From the NCBI GenBank assembly GCA_900757145.1, contig CAAEMT010000033.1, positions 1 to 64,000 on the forward strand: a DNA stretch of 64,000 nucleotides, in the 5' to 3' direction. This document shows positions 25,628 through 32,701 of this stretch, piece after piece. Below the pieces are notes generated by a model that was given only the letters and a program-made list of their open reading frames with translations, made no database searches and had not been told where the DNA came from. The first letter of the stretch is position 1. Each line of letters opens with the position of its first letter. The stretch is from Lachnospiraceae bacterium. GTDB lineage: Bacteria > Bacillota > Clostridia > Lachnospirales > Lachnospiraceae. The position numbers and the translations under genes are program-made.

Positions 25628-26824
25628 ATGGATACAAAATTACAGGGATATATTGACAAACTGAATAAACTGAATTTCAAGGATATGTACAACGGAGATT
25701 TCTTCCTCACATGGGAAAAGACAGACGACGAGCTTGAGGCTGTATTTACGATCGCAGACGCGCTGCGCTACATGAGAGAAAATAATATCTCCACAAAAGT
25801 ATTCGAGAGCGGTCTCGGAATCTCTCTGTTCCGCGACAACTCCACACGTACACGCTTCTCTTTCGCTTCTGCCTGCAACATGCTCGGTCTTGAAGTACAG
25901 GATCTCGACGAAGGCAAATCACAGATCGCGCACGGCGAAACTGTCCGCGAGACAGCCAATATGGTATCTTTCATGGCTGACGTGATCGGTATCCGCGACG
26001 ATATGTACATCGGCAAAGGAAACGCTTACATGCACGAGGTATCAGACGCCGTCACTGAGGGAAACAAGGCAGGCATTCTTGAGCAAAAGCCGACGCTCGT
26101 AAACCTGCAGTGCGACATCGATCATCCGACACAGGTCATGGCAGATATGCTCCATATCATCCACGAATTTGGCGGCGTTGAAAATCTCAAAGGAAAAAAG
26201 ATCGCCATGACATGGGCTTACTCTCCGTCCTACGGAAAACCGCTCTCCGTTCCTCAGGGTGTGATCGGTCTGATGACGCGTTTCGGCATGGACGTTGTGC
26301 TGGCTCATCCGGAAGGCTATGAGGTATTTCCAGAGGTCGAGGCCGTAGCAGCAGAAAACGCAAAGAAATCCGGCGGCTCTTTTACAAAGACAAACAGCAT
26401 GGCAGAAGCCTTCAAGGACGCCGACATCGTATATCCGAAGAGCTGGGCTCCGTTTGCGGCTATGGAAAAACGTACAGAATTATATGGAAACGGCGATACA
26501 GAAGGAATCAAGGAACTGGAAAAAGAACTGCTCGCACAGAATGCAGAACATAAAGACTGGGCTTGTACAGAAGAGCTCATGGCTACTACAAAGGACGGAA
26601 AGGCTCTGTATCTGCACTGTCTCCCTGCCGACATCACAGGCGTAAGCTGCGAGCGCGGCGAGGTAGACGCATCTGTATTCGACCGCTACAGAGATCCGCT
26701 CTACAAGGAAGCAAGCTTCAAGCCGTACATCATCGCAGCGATGATCTTCCTTGCAAAATTTGCAGATCCGGCCGATATTCTGAAAAAACTGGAGGAACGT
26801 TCCACTCCGCGTATCTTTAAATAA
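25628..26824 (+). CDS. ygeW: Knotted carbamoyltransferase YgeW
   Basis: A 398-residue member of the aspartate/ornithine carbamoyltransferase superfamily. The carbamoyl-phosphate loop is present as DNSTRTRFSFAS, with HPTQVMADM in the second domain, as in the knotted subgroup. YgeW orthologs are longer than OTCase and have no confirmed amino-acid acceptor. Run in reverse, phosphorolysis of a carbamoylated or ureido intermediate would give carbamoyl phosphate for the carbamate kinase encoded 18 bases downstream. That pairing with arcC is the strongest contextual argument for a catabolic role. Confidence 0.93.
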   Translation: MDTKLQGYIDKLNKLNFKDMYNGDFFLTWEKTDDELEAVFTIADALRYMRENNISTKVFESGLGISLFRDNSTRTRFSFASACNMLGLEVQDLDEGKSQIAHGETVRETANMVSFMADVIGIRDDMYIGKGNAYMHEVSDAVTEGNKAGILEQKPTLVNLQCDIDHPTQVMADMLHIIHEFGGVENLKGKKIAMTWAYSPSYGKPLSVPQGVIGLMTRFGMDVVLAHPEGYEVFPEVEAVAAENAKKSGGSFTKTNSMAEAFKDADIVYPKSWAPFAAMEKRTELYGNGDTEGIKELEKELLAQNAEHKDWACTEELMATTKDGKALYLHCLPADITGVSCERGEVDASVFDRYRDPLYKEASFKPYIIAAMIFLAKFADPADILKKLEERSTPRIFK

Positions 26825-26842
26825 CTCTGGAGGATTGATCAT

Positions 26843-27784
26843 ATGGCAAAAAAGCGTATCGTTATCGCCCTCGGCGGCAACGCACTTGGAAATACACTGC
26901 CGGAACAGATGGCTGCCGTGAAGACCACGGCAAAAGCCATCGTCGACCTCATCGAGGACGGCAATGAGGTAGTCGTAGCGCACGGCAACGGTCCTCAGGT
27001 CGGCATGGTAAACAATGCCATGATCGCTCTTACTCACGAGGATAAAAATCAGCCGAATACGCCGCTCTCCGTCTGTGTGGCGATGAGTCAGGCGTACATC
27101 GGCTACGATCTCCAGAACGCTCTGCGCGAGGAGCTGTTAAACCGCAAGATCACAGATATACCGGTAGTGACGATGATCACTCAGGTACGTGTGGACGAAA
27201 ATGATCCTGCGTTCTTGTCTCCGTCCAAGCCGATCGGAAAATTTGTTTCCGAAGAAGAAGCAAAACTTCTCACAGAGAAATACCACTATATCATGAAGGA
27301 GGACGCGGGACGCGGCTACCGCCGTGTCGTTGCTTCTCCGAAGCCGGTCGAGATCATTGAAATCGGAACGATCCGCACCATGGTAGATTCCGGCGATCTC
27401 GTCATCGCCTGCGGAGGCGGCGGAATTCCCGTCACCAAACAGGGCAATCACTTAAAAGGCGCAAGCGCAGTCATCGATAAGGATTTCGCAAGCTGCCTGA
27501 TGGCAAAAGAATTGGACGCAGATCATCTGATCATCCTCACAGCCGTTGAAAAGGTCGCCATCAACTTTGGCAGACCGGATCAGACCGACCTCTCCCGCGT
27601 ATCTGTAGAAGAAGCTGAAAAATACATGGAGGAGGGGCACTTTGCGCCGGGTTCCATGCTGCCAAAGGTTCAGGCCGCAGTCGATTTTGCAAGATCAAAG
27701 ACGGGACGTACTGCACTTATCACCCTGCTTGAAAAAGCAAGAGACGGTATCCGCGGTTTTACCGGAACCACCTTTTATCAATAA
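26843..27784 (+). CDS. arcC: Carbamate kinase
   Basis: Carbamate kinase (313 residues) makes ATP from carbamoyl phosphate and ADP, releasing carbon dioxide and ammonia. Family blocks are clear: IVIALGGNALGNT at the N-terminus, VVAHGNGPQVGMV, AGRGYRRVVASPKP and VIACGGGGIPV. It is the last gene of the rightward arm and is followed by a strong terminator. With YgeW it gives the pathway its substrate-level phosphorylation step. It corresponds in context to yqeA of enterobacterial clusters. Confidence 0.95.
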   Translation: MAKKRIVIALGGNALGNTLPEQMAAVKTTAKAIVDLIEDGNEVVVAHGNGPQVGMVNNAMIALTHEDKNQPNTPLSVCVAMSQAYIGYDLQNALREELLNRKITDIPVVTMITQVRVDENDPAFLSPSKPIGKFVSEEEAKLLTEKYHYIMKEDAGRGYRRVVASPKPVEIIEIGTIRTMVDSGDLVIACGGGGIPVTKQGNHLKGASAVIDKDFASCLMAKELDADHLIILTAVEKVAINFGRPDQTDLSRVSVEEAEKYMEEGHFAPGSMLPKVQAAVDFARSKTGRTALITLLEKARDGIRGFTGTTFYQ

Positions 27785-27825
27785 GCATTTTTAGATTCCA
27801 TGAAGCGTTTTTTGTCACGAAAAAA

Positions 27826-27863
27826 GCCGTCTCAGATAAACTTATCCGAGGCGGCAGTTTTTT
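27826..27863 (+). terminator. Intrinsic terminator after arcC, probably bidirectional
   Basis: GCCGTCTCAGATAA (27826-27839) pairs with TTATCCGAGGCGGC (27842-27855), followed by TTTTTT. A run of A on the left side would supply U residues for transcripts of ridA coming from the other direction. Confidence 0.9.
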
Positions 27864-27931
27864 ACTATGCTTTTTCTGTTTTTTCTAACTCATCTGGAAC
27901 ACGTTTTGTTTCCAAAATCAATATGCTGCCA

Positions 27932-28309
27932 TTATACGTATGCGATGCACTCTACTTCCACCAGCCCTCCAAGCGGAAGCTTAGCCACCTGCACACAGGA
28001 ACGTGCCGGGAATTCCTCACCAAAATATGATTTGTAAATCTCATTTACTTTTGCAAAGTCATCCATATCTGCAAGAAAGATTGTTGTTTTCACAACGCTG
28101 CTGTAATCACAGCCTGCCTCAGCAAGAATCGCCCCCATATTTTTCATAGACTGATGTGCCTGCGCCTCTACGCCGTCTGCAAGCTTTCCTGTTGCCGGAT
28201 CAATACCGAGCTGACCGGAGCAGTATACTGTCCCGTTTACCTTGATTGCCTGTACATACGGACCTACTGCGCCTGGAGCTTTTGTTGTTGCAATGATTTC
28301 TTTTGCCAT
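27932..28309 (-). CDS. ridA: RidA family 2-iminobutanoate/2-iminopropanoate deaminase
   Basis: A 125-residue YjgF/RidA trimer-forming protein that hydrolyses reactive enamine/imine species such as 2-aminoacrylate. Visible family signatures are APGAVGPYVQAIKVNGTVYCSGQLGIDP and the active-site region ARSCVQVAKLPLGGLVEVECIA with its conserved Arg. In this setting it should protect PLP enzymes from 2-aminoacrylate released by YgeX, encoded about 4 kb away on the other strand. It converges on arcC across the shared terminator and lies 120 bases downstream of metI. Confidence 0.92.
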   Translation of the reverse strand: MAKEIIATTKAPGAVGPYVQAIKVNGTVYCSGQLGIDPATGKLADGVEAQAHQSMKNMGAILAEAGCDYSSVVKTTIFLADMDDFAKVNEIYKSYFGEEFPARSCVQVAKLPLGGLVEVECIAYV

Positions 28310-28429
28310 TGTTCCTGCCTTCCTTTCTGTTGTCTATATTTTGAACGGTGTATATTATATTCCTTTTTTACTGTAGATTCCAGTCCTTTTTATCAACCTT
28401 CGAAAATCCTTCTCTTATGTTCCCGTTTC

Positions 28430-29092
28430 TTACGCTCTTCGTCTGTCAAATTTTCTCGACAGCCTCATACCGATCGCCTGCATGATCTGCACCAGAAGCA
28501 CGAGGATCACGACCGTTACGATCATGATGTCCGGCTGATAACGGTTATATCCGTAGCGCACCGCGATCGCGCCGAGACCTCCTGCTCCGACTGCTCCTGC
28601 CATTGCAGAATAGCCGAGAATCGTCGCCGTCACGATCGTTGCATTTACGATCAGAGAAGTGCGCGCCTCTGTAAGCAGCACCTTCGTCACGATCGTCCAT
28701 GTACTCGCTCCCATGCTCTGCGCAGCCTCGATCACGCCGTGGTCTACTTCCTTTAAGGAGGACTCTACCATACGTGCAATATAAGGAGCCGCAGCGATCG
28801 TCAGAGATACGATCATAGCATCGCAGCCGTAGCTCTTCCCGACAATCAGCTTAGAAAGCGGAATCAGCAGGATCACAAGGATCAGAAACGGGATACTGCG
28901 GAAAATATTGGAAATAAAGTCAATCACCTTGTACACAGCTGCATTCGGACGTATCCCGTCTCTGTCTGTCACCGTAAGAAGCACGCCAAGCGGCATCCCC
29001 ACGAGATAACCGATCACGGTCGGTACGATCGTCATATACAGTGATTCTGCGATGCCCTCCAAGAGCATCTGAATTGTTTTTGCATCAAACAT
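28430..29092 (-). CDS. metI: MetI-type ABC transporter permease
   Basis: A 220-residue inner-membrane permease with about five to six hydrophobic helices and the BPD/EAA loop region (ESSLKEVDHGVIEAAQSMGAS). It matches MetI of methionine ABC importers in length and in the C-terminal segment GAVGAGGLGAIAVRYGYNRYQPDIM. It overlaps metN by eight bases, so the two are translationally coupled. Located inside a purine locus, it may carry methionine or another amino acid such as diaminopropionate; specificity is not readable from sequence. Confidence 0.9.
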   Translation of the reverse strand: MFDAKTIQMLLEGIAESLYMTIVPTVIGYLVGMPLGVLLTVTDRDGIRPNAAVYKVIDFISNIFRSIPFLILVILLIPLSKLIVGKSYGCDAMIVSLTIAAAPYIARMVESSLKEVDHGVIEAAQSMGASTWTIVTKVLLTEARTSLIVNATIVTATILGYSAMAGAVGAGGLGAIAVRYGYNRYQPDIMIVTVVILVLLVQIMQAIGMRLSRKFDRRRA

Positions 29093-30092
29093 AATCTTTC
29101 AGCTCCTCCACTACCAGTTTTGCACTCTTTAAGTATGCGATCATCTTATCTCCCAGAACCTCATCTTCCGGAAGCTGTAAGATCATCTCTCCCTTTGCCA
29201 CGCCGTCAAGATCGCGTGTATTCGCATACAGAATATTGACCGGCATCTTGAATGCGAGCACCATGTTTCCGATGACAGGCTCGAAAGAAGAATTCTCCGA
29301 GAATACGATGCGGACGCATCTCCTGCCCTTCATCTCAGCCACCTTCTCATATCCCTGATAGATCAGTCGCTTTGCTTCCTTTGATTTCGGCGCATTAAAT
29401 ATCTCTTCTACCGTACCGTGCTCTGCGAGATTTCCGTGATCTATGATCGCCACATGGCTGCATATCTCCTGTACGACTGCCATCTCATGCGTGATAACAA
29501 CGATCGTGATCCCGTATTTCTGGTTGATCTCTTTTAGAAGCTGTAAGATCGCTTTTGTCGTCTGCGGATCGAGCGCGCTCGTCGCCTCGTCGCACAGCAG
29601 TATCTTCGGATCTGACGCGAGCACGCGCGCGATCGCCACTCTCTGCTTCTGGCCTCCGGAAAGCTGCGACGGATACGCGTTCGCCTTCTCCTCAAGGCCG
29701 ACGATCTTCAAATATTCCATTGCCTTTTCGCGCGCCTCTTTCTTCTTGACGCCTGCAATCTCGAGCGGAAAACAGACGTTGTCGATCACGCTTCTTTGCA
29801 TCAGCAGATTGAAATGCTGAAAAATCATACCGATATTCATGCGCTCCGCGCGAAGCTCTCGCTCGGAGAGCGATACGAGGTCTTTTCCGTCTATGTATAC
29901 ATTTCCGGAGGTCGGACGCTCCAGAAGGTTTAAGCAGCGCACAAACGTACTCTTTCCTGCTCCAGACATACCAATGATCCCGTAAATATCCCCTTTTTCA
30001 ATAGAAAGGCTGACGTCGTTTAGCGCGTGGACACCGCTTCCTTTCTGTCCAAATTCTTTGCTCAAATGTTCGACTTTAATAATCGGTTCCAT
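29085..30092 (-). CDS. metN: MetN-type ABC transporter ATP-binding protein
   Basis: A 334-residue ATPase. Walker A is GMSGAGKSTFVRC, the signature is LSGGQKQRVAIARVLA, and Walker B is ILLCDEATSALDP. A C-terminal ACT-like NIL domain (about residues 255-334, VRIVFSENSSFEPVIGNM) senses substrate and causes trans-inhibition in MetN. The start at 30092 has GGGGG upstream; the frame extends eight codons further. It lies 110 bases downstream of the metQ-like gene. Confidence 0.93.
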   Translation of the reverse strand: MEPIIKVEHLSKEFGQKGSGVHALNDVSLSIEKGDIYGIIGMSGAGKSTFVRCLNLLERPTSGNVYIDGKDLVSLSERELRAERMNIGMIFQHFNLLMQRSVIDNVCFPLEIAGVKKKEAREKAMEYLKIVGLEEKANAYPSQLSGGQKQRVAIARVLASDPKILLCDEATSALDPQTTKAILQLLKEINQKYGITIVVITHEMAVVQEICSHVAIIDHGNLAEHGTVEEIFNAPKSKEAKRLIYQGYEKVAEMKGRRCVRIVFSENSSFEPVIGNMVLAFKMPVNILYANTRDLDGVAKGEMILQLPEDEVLGDKMIAYLKSAKLVVEELKDYV

Positions 30093-30202
30093 AATCATCC
30101 CCCTGACCTTTTTCATCAGCTTTCCTGAGTATAGCGCAAAATAAGAGCTGTTGCAAGATGTGAATCCGGCAACCGCTCTTATTTTTATATTATAACGTGT
30201 GC

Positions 30203-31168
30203 TTATTCTGCTTCTGTTGTTTCCTCTGAAACAGCTTCTGTCGCATCCTCTGCAGCTTCTGTCTCTGTTTCTGCTGTTTCCTCTGAAGCAGCTTCTGTCT
30301 CTGTTTCTGCTGTTTCCTCTGAAGCAGCCTCTGTCGCTGCTTCTGCATCGTCAGATTCTACAAACGGGATAACTGCTCCGTCATACGTCTCATTGATGAA
30401 GTCCTGCATCTCCTGAGATTTCAGCGTCTCTACGAGAGCTACGATGCCTTCGCTTTCCTCATTGCCTTCCTTGACAGCGATCACATTCACGTATGTCTTA
30501 GCCGCCTCAGAGTCAGCCGACTCATATGCGATGGAATCATTCGCTACGGAGAAACCTGCGTTTAATGCATAATTTCCATTCATAACGGCAAATGCCACCT
30601 CTTCTACGACACGCGGTACCTGCGCTGCCTCAAGCTCCAGAATCTCTACGCCGTACGGATTCTCTACAATATCATTCTTTGTCGCTGTCAGACCCGCGCC
30701 CTCAGCCAGTGTGATGATGCCATTGTCCTGCAGAAGCAGAAGTGCTCTCGCCTCGTTCGTCGTATCGTTCGGAACTGCGATTTCATCGCCCTCCTCCAGA
30801 GTCGTCAGGTCAGACTTTGTACCCGGATAAATACCGAACGGCTCATAATGGATGCCGCCTGCATTCACAAGATGCGTGCCCTTCTCCTCATTGAAGCTGT
30901 CAAGATACGGAATATGCTGGAAGTAATTTGCATCGATCTCGCCGCTCTCTACTACCTCGTTCGGAAGGATATAATCGTCAAACTCCTCAATCTCAAGTTT
31001 CCAGCCCTTCTCCTCAAGAAGCGGCACTGCCGCTTCCAGAATCTCCGCATGCGGTGTCGGTGACGCTGCTACAGTGATCGTCTTTTCTTCTTCTGCAGAT
31101 ACCACAAAAGCTGATACGGCTGACGCTGCAAGCGCCAGTGTCATTACTGCTGCAATTGATTTTTTCAT
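30203..31168 (-). CDS. metQ: MetQ/NlpA-type substrate-binding protein with acidic repeat tail
   Basis: A 321-residue exported binding protein of the NlpA/MetQ family (ITVAASPTPHAEILEAA, GEIDANYFQHIPYL, YALNAGFSVANDSIA). The signal peptide (about residues 1-25, ending VSA) contains no cysteine and no lipobox, although MetQ proteins in Gram-positive bacteria are normally lipoproteins. After the fold, residues from about 272 form a Glu/Ala/Thr tail made of 12-residue repeats. AAGGAGG directly precedes the ATG, so a hidden upstream lipobox is unlikely. How the protein stays at the membrane is unclear. Substrate may be methionine or a pathway-related amino acid. Confidence 0.88.
   Translation of the reverse strand: MKKSIAAVMTLALAASAVSAFVVSAEEEKTITVAASPTPHAEILEAAVPLLEEKGWKLEIEEFDDYILPNEVVESGEIDANYFQHIPYLDSFNEEKGTHLVNAGGIHYEPFGIYPGTKSDLTTLEEGDEIAVPNDTTNEARALLLLQDNGIITLAEGAGLTATKNDIVENPYGVEILELEAAQVPRVVEEVAFAVMNGNYALNAGFSVANDSIAYESADSEAAKTYVNVIAVKEGNEESEGIVALVETLKSQEMQDFINETYDGAVIPFVESDDAEAATEAASEETAETETEAASEETAETETEAAEDATEAVSEETTEAE
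30255..30326 (-). repeat. Perfect 36-bp tandem duplication in the metQ-like tail
   Basis: Two identical 36-bp units, 30255-30290 and 30291-30326, encode repeated EAASEETAETET-type residues at the protein C-terminus. Perfect identity suggests recent duplication. Confidence 0.95.
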
Positions 31169-31271
31169 AATGGCCTCCTTTTCACCTGCTTCCGTTTATC
31201 CATACAATCTGGAGATGCAGGCGGATTTTTCTGATAATCATACCATTATCTGCATCAAATTGCAATAGCGA

Positions 31272-31763
31272 CTATTCCTCTTCATGCATCGTCCGGTATA
31301 CCTCATCGACGATACGCTCCATAGCGTCAAGGATCTTTTCATATCCCGTGCAGCGGCACAGATGTCCTGAGATCAACTTTCTAAGCTCCTGTCTGTTGTA
31401 TTTTTTTCCAGTCCCGACAATCTCCACCGCGCTCATAATAAGCCCGGGAGTGCAGAAACCGCACTGAACGGCAGCCTCCTCCACGAACGCCTGCTGGATC
31501 GGGGAAAGCTCTCCATTCGGACCTTTCAGCCCTTCCACTGTCATAACGCTCCTGCCGTCTGCCCACATAGCCAGATAGATGCAGCTGTCTACCGCCTCGC
31601 CATCCACCAGTACCGTGCAGGCGCCGCATTCGCCCACCTCGCATCCCTTTTTTACGGAAGTAAGGCCCAGGCGGCCGCGCAGCGTATCAAGAAGAGATTC
31701 GCGTTCATCAACGGCAAGCTCCCGCTCTTCTCCGTTTACAGTCATGTGAATAATTTTAAGCAT
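31272..31763 (-). CDS. xdhC: Xanthine dehydrogenase 2Fe-2S subunit
   Basis: A 163-residue small subunit with two 2Fe-2S clusters. The N-terminal plant-type cluster uses Cys41/46/49/61 (GCEVGECGACT). The helical C-terminal cluster uses CGFC (Cys101/104) and CRC (Cys136/138). It passes electrons from the molybdenum subunit to the FAD subunit. Its start overlaps the end of the FAD-subunit gene by eight bases, with a GGGGGA site upstream. It is the last gene of a three-subunit xdhA-xdhB-xdhC operon. The symbol follows E. coli XdhC (iron-sulfur) usage. Confidence 0.92.
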   Translation of the reverse strand: MLKIIHMTVNGEERELAVDERESLLDTLRGRLGLTSVKKGCEVGECGACTVLVDGEAVDSCIYLAMWADGRSVMTVEGLKGPNGELSPIQQAFVEEAAVQCGFCTPGLIMSAVEIVGTGKKYNRQELRKLISGHLCRCTGYEKILDAMERIVDEVYRTMHEEE

Positions 31764-32646
31764 CGACTTTCCCCCCTGCCCTTTCTATTGCGCCTTCCAG
31801 ACCGCGTCTTGCCAGTTCCGCGATAAGCTGAAGCCGGAATTCCTTTGACGCTCTCCAGGAATCTCTCGGATTCACCTCGCCAAGCGCTGTCTGTACAAAC
31901 TGCTCCATAGCCTCTCTGTCCCCCACAAGGCTTCCCCGAAGCTCTGCCTCCGCCTTACGGCAGCGCAGCGGCGTTGGGCCTGCGACGCCGTAGCCGAGAC
32001 GGACGTCCTCTATCCTCTTCTTATCATCCGAAAGCTTTACGCGCACGGCACAGCCAAGCGTGGCAATCTCCATCGCCTTTCTTTTTCCGTATTTCAGATA
32101 CACGCCGTGCCAGTCCTTTAAGTTTTCCTTTCTGATCAGGAAATACTTGCAGACCTCACACCGATTTCGCACCGTCTGCCCCGGACCTGTATAAAATTCG
32201 CAGACAGGAACCATTCTTTCTCCGTCCGGTCCCTGTAATACAAGCTCTGCCTCAAGCGTCCACATCGTCGATGCAGAGTCTGCCGAGGTAGCCCCGTTGC
32301 AGATATTTCCTCCCAGAGTAGCCATATTACGTATCTGAGGACCGCCTACCGTATCGACTGCTTCTGCAAGCATCGGAACGTATTTTCTGATCAGAGGATC
32401 ATTCGTCAGATGAGAAAGCGACGTCGCCGCCCCTATTTTCAGATCCCCTTCCTCCGTCAGCTTCACGCCCTTAAGCTCCTTAATCTTTTGGATCGACACA
32501 AGGCTGCTTCCTGCATCTTTTCCCTCCCGCACGCGAATGAGCACATCCGTACCGCCGCTTATGATCTGGGCGCTTTCATCCTGACTAAGCGCTCTGAGGG
32601 CGTCTTCTACGCTCACAGCCTCATAAAATGACTTTATATCGAACAT
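31756..32646 (-). CDS. xdhB: Xanthine dehydrogenase FAD-binding subunit
   Basis: A 296-residue CO-dehydrogenase-flavoprotein-type subunit. FAD contacts are visible in IISGGTDVLIRVREG (about residue 30) and ATLGGNICNGATSADS (about residue 110), followed by the family C-terminal domain. It transfers electrons from the iron-sulfur subunit to NAD or another acceptor. The start at 32646 (MFDIKSFYEA) is preferred, with GGGG about ten bases upstream. It lies 55 bases downstream of the molybdenum subunit gene. Confidence 0.9.
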   Translation of the reverse strand: MFDIKSFYEAVSVEDALRALSQDESAQIISGGTDVLIRVREGKDAGSSLVSIQKIKELKGVKLTEEGDLKIGAATSLSHLTNDPLIRKYVPMLAEAVDTVGGPQIRNMATLGGNICNGATSADSASTMWTLEAELVLQGPDGERMVPVCEFYTGPGQTVRNRCEVCKYFLIRKENLKDWHGVYLKYGKRKAMEIATLGCAVRVKLSDDKKRIEDVRLGYGVAGPTPLRCRKAEAELRGSLVGDREAMEQFVQTALGEVNPRDSWRASKEFRLQLIAELARRGLEGAIERAGGKVDA

Positions 32647-32701
32647 GAATTTGCATCCCCTTTCTGTTGTCTGCATCTTTGCAGCGCCGATCTTCTTCTC
32701 A

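Noticed and set aside
31169..31271. SAM riboswitch or T-box upstream of the MetQ-like gene
   Set aside because: The leader is too short and shows none of the conserved core elements.
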